This document shows positions 9,348 through 18,543 of a DNA stretch of 35,752 bases, in pieces. The stretch is taken from contig JALERC010000023.1 of NCBI GenBank assembly GCA_022763805.1, positions 1-35,752 on the forward strand, read 5' to 3'. The notes beneath the pieces are model-generated. The model did not search any database, was not told the DNA's origin, and worked only from the letters and a program-made list of their open reading frames with translations. The DNA is from Mycoplasmatota bacterium (lineage in GTDB: Bacteria > Bacillota_I > Bacilli_A > RF39 > UBA660). How positions within the stretch are numbered: the stretch's first letter is position 1; each line of letters begins with the position of its first letter. A program made the position numbers and the translations under genes.

Positions 9348-12300
9348 GTTTTCATATGATAATAAATTTCTAATATCTTTTTCAGTTAAACTAGATAATA
9401 TATTAGAATCCATATCACCACTATCTATTAATTTATCACTAAGTATTTTTTTCTTTTCTTGTAGTTCTAATATTTTTTCTTCAATAGTACCTTTAGTAAT
9501 TAATTTAATAACTGATACAACATTTTTTTGACCTATTCTATGAGCACGATCTGTTGCTTGGTTTTCAACCGCTGGATTCCACCACAAGTCTAGATGGATA
9601 ACAACATCGGCACTTGTTAAGTTTAATCCTGTACCACCACTTTTAAGCATAATTAAGAATACATTAGTATTATCATTATTAAAACTATCAACTAGTTCCA
9701 TACGTTTTTTACTTGAAACACTACCATCAATGATATAAGAAGTAATGTTCTTCTTATCAAGTCTTTCTTTAACAGCATTTAATGCTGTTTTAAAACTAGT
9801 AAAAACTAGTATTTTGTGATTATTACTAATAGATTCTTCAATTATTTCTATAAGTGAATCAATTTTGCTACTTCCACCTTTATAATCATCAAATATTATT
9901 GATGGTTCGATAGCAATTTGACGAAGTCTTGTTAATAATTGTAATATTTTAAATCTAGATTTTTTAAGTCCTTTATCTTTTAATTCTTGATCTATTTCTT
10001 TATTAACTTTTATAACTTCATTTTTATAAATTTCTTTTTGAATATCATTAAGTTCAATAAATATATTATTTTCTAATTTTTTAGGTAATTCAAGTATTAC
10101 ATCTTCCTTTTTTCTTCTCATAATAAATGGAGAAATAGCTTTATGAAGTCCAATAAGTAATTCATTTGAATCATCAATATCATTTATTTTGTATTTTTTT
10201 TGAAAATTAGTTAAACTTGATAAAAATCCAGGCATAATAAAATCAAATATACTCCATAATTCAATAATAGAATTTTCAAGTGGAGTACCAGTTAAAGCTA
10301 TTTTAGTACTAGCATTTATTTTTTTTATAGCCTTAGTAATAATTGCTTGAGGATTTTTAATATTTTGTGCTTCATCAATTATTACAGATTTAAAATGGTA
10401 ATTATTATAATATTCAATATCTTCTCTTAGTAATCCGTAAGAAGTAATATAAATTGTAGTATTATTTTTAATTAACTCACATCTTTGATGCTTATTACCA
10501 TTAATAATAGTGTAGGATATATCTTTACTAAATTTATTTATTTCATTTTCCCAATTATAAACTAAAGATGTAGGTACAACTATTAAAAATTTATAATCCT
10601 TATTTTCTTTAAGTAATTGTTTAATATAATAAATTACTTGAATAGATTTCCCTAGACCCATTTCATCGGCTAGAATTCCTCCAAATCCTAATTTATCAAT
10701 GTTGTATAACCATTTAACACCATTAATTTGATAGTCTCTTAAAATATCGGTATTAATAGTTATCAAAGAATCCTTATATTTATTAAAATTATCAATAAAT
10801 GTATTAAACGAGTTATCTTTGTTAATTAAATTATAATTTAAACTATCTAAATATAATGCTTTATATTTTGGTATAGTACCATTTAAATCATTAATATCTA
10901 ACTGTTCTCTTAATTTTATAAATTCATTTAAATTTTCGTTATCTACTAAAGATATAATATCTCCTGATTTCAATCTATAATATTTTTTCTTTTCTTTAAT
11001 AGAAGACAATATTTTGTTAACTTCATTATCAGTAATATTTCCTAAATCAAAATCGTATTTTAAAATATTATCTTTACCAATACTAAAAGTAGATGTAATA
11101 TTAGTATTTTTAATAACATTAATTTCTTTTAATTTAGATGATGTATATATTTCATATTTATCAGATAAATTATGTAAATAGACTTCTAAAAAGTCACCAA
11201 TATCATTTATATCATCAATAATAAATTTATTATCAACATTTTTAAATTGGCATGAAAGTAATTCATTTACTACTGTTTGTTCAAAGTATGCATCTCTTAA
11301 AATATCTGATTGATCAAAATAATCAATAATAACATCTTTATACCCTAATTTAATATTACATATTATTTTATTTAAATATATATCAAAATATAATTTTACT
11401 GAAGGTTTTGATACAATATCAATATCTTTTATATCTTCATCAATAATCATAGTATTTTTTACAATAGGTAAAATAGATTTAGAAAATGAATTCATTTTAT
11501 CTTTTTTAAAAACTAATTTAGATATATTGTTTTCATTTAATGATTTTAATAATTTTGATTCATTTTTATTTAAATGATATATTTTATCATTATAAAAAAT
11601 ATATTCATAATCATTTGTTAATTTTGTATAATTATCATCAATCATTAGTTCATATACACCATCATTTAAAGAAAGGTTAAAATCAATAGGGAACTTGTCA
11701 ACGATATTATTAATATATACATCTTCATAATAGAATCCTTTATTTTTAGTTAAATTAAATAATATTTTCATATCACTAGAACTTAATCCAATACCGTTTT
11801 GATTGTATCTTAAGTTATTGCATATAAAATCTAATATTTTTGTATCTGTATTGTTAAAGTATTGTTTTAATGGTTCGTATGTAAAAGATTTTCCAAGATT
11901 TAGTATGTTATTTTCATTAATATAAAGTTCACTAAATTTGTTAAATTTAGTAGTAACAGAATAAAGTTTATCTTCACCAATTTTAATATATAAATAAAAA
12001 TATTTGCCATATCTTTTAATAGTTAGTTCTAAATTAATTTCTGATCTAATATTATTAGTAAAATTAAAATCTTTAAATATTTTTTCTGTTATGTTGAATT
12101 CTTTTTCAGGACTATTATCAATTAAAATATCATTATAATTATGAATCAAGCAGGCTGCAATATGTTTACATGATTTAGTCATGTCATATTGTGGACAATC
12201 ACAGCTTCTTCCAATAATTTTTCCTGCTATATTTATTTTTAATAGAACTTGATACTCTTTTGTTGTTCTTTCAGATTCAACATAAAATTCATATATTTTA

Positions 12301-12428
12301 TAGTCATTTTTTTTAATAATTCTTTTTTCATTTATATAACTTTGAGGATAATAGAATCCTTTAAAATAATCACTATTATTTACTACCGATTTAATATTTT
12401 CAATAACATCACTTGGAATATCATACAT
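9336..12428 (-). CDS. SWIM zinc-finger plus SNF2-family DEAD/DEAH helicase
   Basis: SWIM motif CDCPQYDMTKSCKH; GGILADEMGLGKSIQ, DEAQNIKNPQA, LTGTPLENSIIELWSIFDFIMPGFL, LKSGGTGLNLTSADVVIHLDLWWNPAVENQATDRAHRIGQ. Confidence 0.95.
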   Translation of the reverse strand: MYDIPSDVIENIKSVVNNSDYFKGFYYPQSYINEKRIIKKNDYKIYEFYVESERTTKEYQVLLKINIAGKIIGRSCDCPQYDMTKSCKHIAACLIHNYNDILIDNSPEKEFNITEKIFKDFNFTNNIRSEINLELTIKRYGKYFYLYIKIGEDKLYSVTTKFNKFSELYINENNILNLGKSFTYEPLKQYFNNTDTKILDFICNNLRYNQNGIGLSSSDMKILFNLTKNKGFYYEDVYINNIVDKFPIDFNLSLNDGVYELMIDDNYTKLTNDYEYIFYNDKIYHLNKNESKLLKSLNENNISKLVFKKDKMNSFSKSILPIVKNTMIIDEDIKDIDIVSKPSVKLYFDIYLNKIICNIKLGYKDVIIDYFDQSDILRDAYFEQTVVNELLSCQFKNVDNKFIIDDINDIGDFLEVYLHNLSDKYEIYTSSKLKEINVIKNTNITSTFSIGKDNILKYDFDLGNITDNEVNKILSSIKEKKKYYRLKSGDIISLVDNENLNEFIKLREQLDINDLNGTIPKYKALYLDSLNYNLINKDNSFNTFIDNFNKYKDSLITINTDILRDYQINGVKWLYNIDKLGFGGILADEMGLGKSIQVIYYIKQLLKENKDYKFLIVVPTSLVYNWENEINKFSKDISYTIINGNKHQRCELIKNNTTIYITSYGLLREDIEYYNNYHFKSVIIDEAQNIKNPQAIITKAIKKINASTKIALTGTPLENSIIELWSIFDFIMPGFLSSLTNFQKKYKINDIDDSNELLIGLHKAISPFIMRRKKEDVILELPKKLENNIFIELNDIQKEIYKNEVIKVNKEIDQELKDKGLKKSRFKILQLLTRLRQIAIEPSIIFDDYKGGSSKIDSLIEIIEESISNNHKILVFTSFKTALNAVKERLDKKNITSYIIDGSVSSKKRMELVDSFNNDNTNVFLIMLKSGGTGLNLTSADVVIHLDLWWNPAVENQATDRAHRIGQKNVVSVIKLITKGTIEEKILELQEKKKILSDKLIDSGDMDSNILSSLTEKDIRNLLSYENKGE

Positions 12429-12490
12429 ACTATCTTCCCCCCTAAACGGATATTATAACATAATAAAAATAAATTACAAATTATATAAAA

Positions 12491-12514
12491 AAAAACACTC
12501 TTTAAAGTGTTTTT
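12491..12514. terminator. orphan terminator-like hairpin in a divergent intergenic region
   Basis: aaaaacact ctttaa agtgttttt. No annotated gene ends here; the longest T tract is on the minus strand. Confidence 0.5.
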
Positions 12515-12674
12515 ATGAGGAATATTATTTTTAAGAAAATAATAATTATGTTATGATTCTCATCATTACAATATAATTATATTATAAATTTTAGAAAATA
12601 TAAATATTTTTATTGAAAATAATTAAAATATATTTTATAATGTAAAACAGAATATTAAAGAGGTAGGTGTATAT

Positions 12675-13538
12675 ATGAGAAATTTTTTAACATTAGATGA
12701 TTTAAGTGAAAAAGAAATACTAAAGTTAGTAAAAGATGCTTTGTTATTTAAAAAAAATGAAATAGAATGTGATTTAAAAGGAAAAATTATTGCAAATATG
12801 TTTTTTGAAAATTCAACAAGAACACAGTATTCATTTAATACTGCAGAAGAAAAATTAGGAATGAAAGTTATTACTTTTAATCCTGCTACATCAAGTTTAA
12901 ATAAAGGGGAATCTTTTTATGACACAGTAAAAACATTTGAATCTTTTGGAATTGATGGTATGGTTATTAGACATACTAATAACGAATATTATAAAGAACT
13001 TAAAGATATTAAGTCTGTTTTAATAAATGCTGGTGATGGAACAGGAAATCATCCTAGTCAATCACTTTTAGATTTAGTTACAATTTATGAACAATTCAAC
13101 AAATTTGATAATTTAAATATTGCTATTGTAGGAGATATTTTACATTCGCGTGTAGCACATGGTAATTTAAAAGTTATGGAAAGATTAGGAATGAATACAT
13201 ATATTAGTGGTCCTAAAGAATTTATGGATAATAGTTCCAAGTTTATTCCATTTAAAGATGCTATTTCGGAAATGGATATAATAATGCTTCTTCGTATACA
13301 AAGAGAGAGAAATGCAGTTAAAAGTATGAGTGATAGTGAATATTTAGAAAATTATGGTTTAACAATGGATAAAGTTAATGCTATGAAAAAAGATGCTATT
13401 ATTATGCATCCAGCCCCTTTTAATAGAAATGTCGAAATTGCTGATGATGTTGTTGAATGTCCTAAATCAAAAATTTTTACACAAATGAACAATGGTGTGT
13501 ATGCTAGATGTAGTATTTTAAATCATTGTTTTAAGTGA
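12675..13538 (+). CDS. pyrB: aspartate carbamoyltransferase catalytic subunit
   Basis: FFENSTRTQYSFNTAEEKLG, NKGESFYDTVKTFESFGIDGMVIRH, GDGTGNHPSQSLLDLVTIYE, HPAPFNRNVEI. Confidence 0.92.
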   Translation: MRNFLTLDDLSEKEILKLVKDALLFKKNEIECDLKGKIIANMFFENSTRTQYSFNTAEEKLGMKVITFNPATSSLNKGESFYDTVKTFESFGIDGMVIRHTNNEYYKELKDIKSVLINAGDGTGNHPSQSLLDLVTIYEQFNKFDNLNIAIVGDILHSRVAHGNLKVMERLGMNTYISGPKEFMDNSSKFIPFKDAISEMDIIMLLRIQRERNAVKSMSDSEYLENYGLTMDKVNAMKKDAIIMHPAPFNRNVEIADDVVECPKSKIFTQMNNGVYARCSILNHCFK

Positions 13539-13565
13539 TATAATATATAATGGAGGTAATGACTA

Positions 13566-14606
13566 ATGAAAAAGAAAATTTTAGTTATTTTAACATTGTT
13601 ATTTATGATGCCTCAAATGGCATTAGCAAAGGATTATTATGATGCGGATGATAAAATAACTTTAAATGACACTTATAATGGAACAGTTTTTCAAGCAGCA
13701 GAAAAAATAAATAGTGAAGCTACAATTAAAGGTATTGGCTTTATGGCAGCACAAACAGTTAATTTAGGTGGAGAGTCTGATTATGGATTTGTTGCTGGAG
13801 AAACTATTAAATTCGATGGAGTAGTTAATAATGATTTATTTGTGGCTGGTTCAGATATAGTTATTAATGGTGATATAAAAAGAGATGTTTTTCTTGCTGG
13901 TAATTCTGTTACATTAAAGGGAAATATAGGAAGAACTGTTAGAGTTTATGCAGATGAGGTAATACTTGAAAATATTACTATTAATAAAAATATGTATATT
14001 TATGCAACAAAAATTAATATTAAAGATAATGTTAAATTGTTGGGTAAAATAAAATATAATGAAAATGCTGAAATAAAGGGAGTTATAAAAGATTTTAATA
14101 ATGAAACTTATGAAGTAGAAGATGATGATTATAGTTTTGAAGATGTATTTAGTAATTTAATATATGGTATTATTAGTTTATTAATTGTTGCCTTTATTAT
14201 TAGTTTCTTATTACCAAATGTATATGAAAAATTAAGAAATAAAGAATTAAATATTGATAATGTACTTAAAGATGTATGTACAGGTTTTGTAATATTATTT
14301 GGTATTCCTTTTTTAGTATTATTACTTATGATTACAGTTATTGCTCTTCCTGTAAGTTTAATTATGCTTGGTTTTTATATTCTAGCAATATACCTTTCTA
14401 TAATTTTTTCAGGTTATATACTAGGTCATTATATTGTTACAAAATTAATGCATAAAGAGAGTAATGAATATTTAGAAATAGTTATTGGTATTATTACTAC
14501 AAAAATAGGTTCTTTAATTCCTTTTTTAGGAGTATTATTTACATCTGTTATGTTCTTATATGGACTAGGATTAATAATGTCATTAATAAGTAAAAAAAAT
14601 AAATAA
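13566..14606 (+). CDS. bactofilin-like beta-helical repeat domain plus C-terminal TM domain, with signal peptide
   Basis: Signal peptide MKKKILVILTLLFMMPQMALA; repetitive ...VAGETIKFDGVVNNDLFVAGSDIVINGDIKRDVFLAGNSVTLKGNIG...; then about 4 TM helices. Confidence 0.75.
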   Translation: MKKKILVILTLLFMMPQMALAKDYYDADDKITLNDTYNGTVFQAAEKINSEATIKGIGFMAAQTVNLGGESDYGFVAGETIKFDGVVNNDLFVAGSDIVINGDIKRDVFLAGNSVTLKGNIGRTVRVYADEVILENITINKNMYIYATKINIKDNVKLLGKIKYNENAEIKGVIKDFNNETYEVEDDDYSFEDVFSNLIYGIISLLIVAFIISFLLPNVYEKLRNKELNIDNVLKDVCTGFVILFGIPFLVLLLMITVIALPVSLIMLGFYILAIYLSIIFSGYILGHYIVTKLMHKESNEYLEIVIGIITTKIGSLIPFLGVLFTSVMFLYGLGLIMSLISKKNK

Positions 14607-14620
14607 TATATATAGGGTAA

Positions 14621-14640
14621 TATGGTATAATTAGTATGTA
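14621..14640 (+). repeat. 20-nt exact repeat, copy 1 (contains extended -10 TGGTATAAT)
   Basis: tatggtataattagtatgta, identical to 16493-16512. Confidence 0.8.
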
Positions 14641-14720
14641 TAGTATTACTTTGACACAATAATTTAATAAATATTTTATTTGTGAAAATTACAAATACTT
14701 ATATGAAATGTATATGAGGT

Positions 14721-15881
14721 GTGATCGTGGAAGTTAACAAAAAAATGAATGTGCTTGTTCTTGGATCTTCCGGTGCAGGAAAAAGTACTCTTATTAAATC
14801 TATTTCTGGCATTGAAGTAATGACAGGTGTAGGAGAAGGAAATACACAAAAAATCGGAGTGTATGAATCTAATACATGGCCTATAAGATGTATTGATACA
14901 AAAGGATTTGAGTATAATTTTATTGAGCAATGGAAAACAATAAGACAAGTAAAAAAATTTACTAAGCAACAAATTGGTACTAATAAGGAAAATTCTTCAA
15001 ATTTAGGAATTGATGCAGTATGGTATTGTATTGAAGGAACTGCAAGAAGAACGTTTGTTAATAACATTAATTTAATGAATAAAGCAATTAAAGGATGGAA
15101 AAATATTCCTGTATTTGCTGTAATTACAAAATCATATTCAGAAACTGATATTCCTGAAAATATAGATGCTGTAAAACAAACATTTGCAAAGTCAACTGGA
15201 GTAAATTTAAAAAAAATTATTCCTGTTGTTGCTGAAGAATATGTAATTAATGATGAAGTTAAAGCTTTACCTAAAGGTATTGAAGAACTTTGTTTAAGCA
15301 CATTAGATTGTATAGATGAAGCAAAAAATATTAATCAAGAAAACCGTAACAGAATGGTATTAGAACAAAAAAGATTTACAGCTAATACTGTTACAACAGG
15401 AGCTACAATAACTTCATTTACGATTGGAGCAATACCATTAAACTTTGCTGATTCACAATTACTTGTTCCGATTGAAATTGGATTGGTATCAGCAATTTTC
15501 AAAATCTATGGAATAAAAGTATCTAAAGAAATAATGAAAACAATTCTGGGTTCTTCAGCTATAACTCTGGCAGCTAAACAAGTAGTAACACTTGTAAAGA
15601 CTTTACCTATTGCAGGAGATATAGTAAACGGAACTGTTGCAGGTGCATTTGTATTAGCATTAGGCGAAGGAACTATCCTTGTTTCAGAAGAAATTTATAC
15701 AGGAAATATTAAACAAGATCAAACAGATAAAATGGCTGAAATAATTGCAAATAGTATTAAAGAAAATGCAGTTATTAAATCAACAATTGAATATTTTGAG
15801 AAAAATGGAGACAAATTATCAGGAAAATCATCAAAGGAAATTCTTGAAAATATTGTAAATAGTATAAAAAAGAAAAAATAA
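14721..15881 (+). CDS. membrane-associated P-loop GTPase with hydrophobic C-terminal (DUF697-like) region
   Basis: GTG start with RBS gaggt; G1 GSSGAGKST, G3 DTKG, G4-like TKSY; hydrophobic C-terminal segments. Confidence 0.8.
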   Translation: MIVEVNKKMNVLVLGSSGAGKSTLIKSISGIEVMTGVGEGNTQKIGVYESNTWPIRCIDTKGFEYNFIEQWKTIRQVKKFTKQQIGTNKENSSNLGIDAVWYCIEGTARRTFVNNINLMNKAIKGWKNIPVFAVITKSYSETDIPENIDAVKQTFAKSTGVNLKKIIPVVAEEYVINDEVKALPKGIEELCLSTLDCIDEAKNINQENRNRMVLEQKRFTANTVTTGATITSFTIGAIPLNFADSQLLVPIEIGLVSAIFKIYGIKVSKEIMKTILGSSAITLAAKQVVTLVKTLPIAGDIVNGTVAGAFVLALGEGTILVSEEIYTGNIKQDQTDKMAEIIANSIKENAVIKSTIEYFEKNGDKLSGKSSKEILENIVNSIKKKK

Positions 15882-15894
15882 ATTATTGAATTTA

Positions 15895-15921
15895 GAACGG
15901 AAGTAATTCTGTTCTTTTTTT
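15895..15921 (+). terminator. rho-independent terminator after the GTPase gene
   Basis: agaacggaa gtaa ttctgttct then tttttt, with one G.U pair. Confidence 0.65.
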
Positions 15922-15944
15922 GTTTTTGAAGGGAGTGATGATAT

Positions 15945-16124
15945 ATAAAACATTATCCATTAAGGCATATATTAGAGTTATTTGATAGAGTAAAACTATT
16001 ATCTAAACAAGAGAGAATAAGTATTAATAAAATGTATATTAAACTTATTGAATTAGAAATAATAGTTTATTTAAAAACTGAAACGATTGATAGATTTAAA
16101 AGTGAATTAATTAATGATGAATGA
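15945..16124 (+). CDS. small hypothetical ORF (about 59 aa), not in ORF track; possible ATA start or 1-nt frameshift
   Basis: Frame open 15942-16124: (Y I) KHYPLRHILELFDRVKLLSKQERISINKMYIKLIELEIIVYLKTETIDRFKSELINDE*. RBS agggag upstream; ATGA overlap with the next ORF. Confidence 0.45.
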   Translation: MKHYPLRHILELFDRVKLLSKQERISINKMYIKLIELEIIVYLKTETIDRFKSELINDE

Positions 16125-16453
16125 TTGGAACAAACAATAGAATGAATTTAACAACAAAATATAGTATTAATGGTCAAATATTTAATGATTTAATAATGAT
16201 TGAAATATCTGGAGATCATATAAGACATTTATTTGATAGCATTCAACATTCTAGCAATTATCAAAAAAATAATCCTAATTCTTCTACTAAACGAAAAGAA
16301 GTATATAAAAAATTTTTAAATAATAATAAAGAGAAGAAAAAAGAAATATTATATAGTTTAGTTCAATTGTTTGAAAAAGCAAATCTAGATAATGAATGTA
16401 TGAAACTTTTAGAGAATATAATTATTGATAATTATAATAAGACAACAAATTAA
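16121..16453 (+). CDS. small hypothetical protein
   Basis: 110-aa ORF without its own clear RBS; starts inside the stop of the preceding ORF (ATGA). Confidence 0.55.
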   Translation: MIGTNNRMNLTTKYSINGQIFNDLIMIEISGDHIRHLFDSIQHSSNYQKNNPNSSTKRKEVYKKFLNNNKEKKKEILYSLVQLFEKANLDNECMKLLENIIIDNYNKTTN

Positions 16454-16492
16454 GAACAATGCTTAGGAGTTGTTTTTTAATAATTGATAATT

Positions 16493-16512
16493 TATGGTAT
16501 AATTAGTATGTA
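16493..16512 (+). repeat. 20-nt exact repeat, copy 2 (contains extended -10 TGGTATAAT)
   Basis: tatggtataattagtatgta, identical to 14621-14640. Confidence 0.8.
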
Positions 16513-16642
16513 ATTTCCATATTACTTTTAATTTTAACAATTATATTTAAAAACTTGCTAATTTACGTTAAAAACTATTGTATAGTTGAATAAAATTAAC
16601 TATAATATATTGCAGTCAATGAATGGGTAAAGGGTGAAGTGT

Positions 16643-17668
16643 ATGATAAAAAATGAATACATTGCAATAAATGGTAGATTAGAAAGCATGACAAAAAAAG
16701 AAGCTAAGGAAAAAATATTAGAACTAGGTGGCTTCTTTCAACAAGATATAAATTCTAAGACAACAATTGTTATTAATGGTTATCAACCAACTAAAAAGAA
16801 AAAACAAAAAATTAAAGAACTTGAAAAAAACGGGCAAATTATTAAAATAATAACAGAAAAAGAATTTACAGATCTTTTAAAAAACAATAATAAAAATTTA
16901 TTAGATGAACTTAAAAAATTGACTAATAAAACAATTAATAATACAAAAAAAATAACTAAAGATATATATGTATTAGTTTGCAAAAAAACTAAGGAAATTT
17001 TAAATAATACAAAACGTCTTTATAACAATTCTAAAGAAAAAATTAAAAACAAAATTAACAAACAAGAAATTATAAAAAAAGTAGAAAATAAAACTAAAGA
17101 AAAAATTAAAAGTAAAATTAACAAACAAGATTTTATAAAAAAAATAGAAAATAAAACTAAAGAAAAAGATATTAAAAAAATAATAAATAAAAAAAATATA
17201 TTTAGTTTTAAAACATTAAGAATTATATTTTCAATTATATTAATTCTACTAGGGTTAACTAAGATGATTACAATTCCGGCTAAATTAGTTTTTGCTATCG
17301 CTGGAATTTGTGTTCTTCCATTTATTCAAGATAATATTCTTAAGAATATTATATTTCAAGTTGTAGTACCTATTAGTTTAATAATGATTTCATTTTCATT
17401 AAATATAAAAATCACCTTATCTACTGTTACCGGTACATGGTATAGTGATACTATGACTTTAAAAATAGGTGATAAAAAAACAGAAATGGATGTAATTGAT
17501 AGTGAAGGTAGACATATATTAACTGGTACTAATAAGTTCGATAATGGATTTTTCGAAATTAAAACTAAATATAAAACATTTAGATATGAATTTGATGCTA
17601 TTAATGATACGTTATGTGTTTTAAACGATGATAATACATGTAGATATTATCTTGACAGAGTAGAATAA
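16643..17668 (+). CDS. BRCT-domain protein with Lys-rich linker, TM helices and a C-terminal beta-rich domain
   Basis: N-terminal YIAINGRLESMTKKEAKEKILELGGFFQQDINSKTTIVINGYQP is BRCT-like; hydrophobic FKTLRIIFSIILILLGLTKMITIPAKLVFAIAGICVLPFI and NIIFQVVVPISLIMISFSL; C-terminal VTGTWYSDTMTLKIGDKKTEM. RBS agggtgaag favours ATG 16643. Confidence 0.75.
   Translation: MIKNEYIAINGRLESMTKKEAKEKILELGGFFQQDINSKTTIVINGYQPTKKKKQKIKELEKNGQIIKIITEKEFTDLLKNNNKNLLDELKKLTNKTINNTKKITKDIYVLVCKKTKEILNNTKRLYNNSKEKIKNKINKQEIIKKVENKTKEKIKSKINKQDFIKKIENKTKEKDIKKIINKKNIFSFKTLRIIFSIILILLGLTKMITIPAKLVFAIAGICVLPFIQDNILKNIIFQVVVPISLIMISFSLNIKITLSTVTGTWYSDTMTLKIGDKKTEMDVIDSEGRHILTGTNKFDNGFFEIKTKYKTFRYEFDAINDTLCVLNDDNTCRYYLDRVE
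17041..17166 (+). repeat. tandem duplication, 2 x 63 bp, in the BRCT protein linker
   Basis: Units 17041-17103 and 17104-17166 differ at about 5 positions; encode IKNKINKQEIIKKVENKTKEK / IKSKINKQDFIKKIENKTKEK. Confidence 0.85.
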
Positions 17669-17692
17669 TTATGTTATTCTTTAAGTGTTATT

Positions 17693-17890
17693 TGATTGTG
17701 ATTAATATTAGTAATTACTTAAATTGAAAAAAGAAATTTAGTGGTTGATGCAAACTAAACAATTTAAATAATGAAGTTACATTTTATGAATCAAACCCGA
17801 TAATTCGGTTATAGATATGAGTGCATAGATTTCTATGAAATAAGGTGGTACCGCGTAATTACGTCCTTATAATCATAGAAATCTTTTTCT
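17693..17890 (+). promoter_or_regulatory. T-box riboswitch leader, specifier read as TAC (Tyr)
   Basis: T-box motif AAGGTGGTACCGCG (17842-17855); terminator agatttctatga (17827-17838) / tcatagaaatct (17873-17884) then ttttct; alternative pairing ataagg..ccttat; AGTA (17710-17713); apical-loop GATGCAA (17747-17753); candidate specifier TAC (17778-17780) followed by A. Confidence 0.9.
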
Positions 17891-17908
17891 ATTATAAGGA
17901 GGATTAAT

Positions 17909-18535
17909 ATGAAAAGATTATTATTTGATTTAGATAATACTCTAATAAAATGGAAAGATGAATATACAATTGCTTTACAAAAAACAATTGAAGAATTTAA
18001 TATTGATATTGATTATCATGTTATTGATGCAGTTATTGAAAAGCAAGAAAAAGTTCATGATATGATGAATAAAGAAGTTCTATTAAATGATATAAATGAA
18101 GAAACTGGATTAAATCTAGATATGTCATTTATTGAAAGATTATTTGAACATCAAAAATATATAGCTGATATTGATGATGATGTAATAGAAACATTAGAAT
18201 ATCTTAAAGATAAATATGATATTGTTCTTTTAACGAATTATTTTATTGAGCCACAAATTGGAAGGCTTAAAAAAGTTGGAATTGATAAATATTTTAGTAG
18301 ATTTATTGGTGGTGATATGGTTCTTATTAAACCTCATAAAGAAGCTTTTTTAGAGGGTGTTAAAGACTTACCATTAGAAAATGTTACCATGATAGGGGAT
18401 TCAGTAGAATGTGATGTTAAAGGTGCTTTAGATGCCGGTATTAATATAATTCAAATGGATTATTTTAATAAATATGAAGATAATTCTAATTGGCCTATAG
18501 CACGTAAATTTAGTGATTTAAAAAAATATTTATAG
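17909..18535 (+). CDS. HAD-superfamily hydrolase (YjjG-like)
   Basis: Motif I LLFDLDNTLI, motif II LLTNYF, KPHKEAF, motif IV MIGDSVECDVKGALDAG. Confidence 0.88.
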   Translation: MKRLLFDLDNTLIKWKDEYTIALQKTIEEFNIDIDYHVIDAVIEKQEKVHDMMNKEVLLNDINEETGLNLDMSFIERLFEHQKYIADIDDDVIETLEYLKDKYDIVLLTNYFIEPQIGRLKKVGIDKYFSRFIGGDMVLIKPHKEAFLEGVKDLPLENVTMIGDSVECDVKGALDAGINIIQMDYFNKYEDNSNWPIARKFSDLKKYL

Positions 18536-18543
18536 GAGGGTTT

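Noticed and set aside
12249-12458. Plus-strand ORF of 69 aa
   Set aside because: Mostly antisense to the start of the SNF2 gene; no RBS.
14676-15301. Minus-strand ORFs of 98 and 200 aa
   Set aside because: Antisense to the GTPase CDS, low-complexity, no RBS or recognisable domain.
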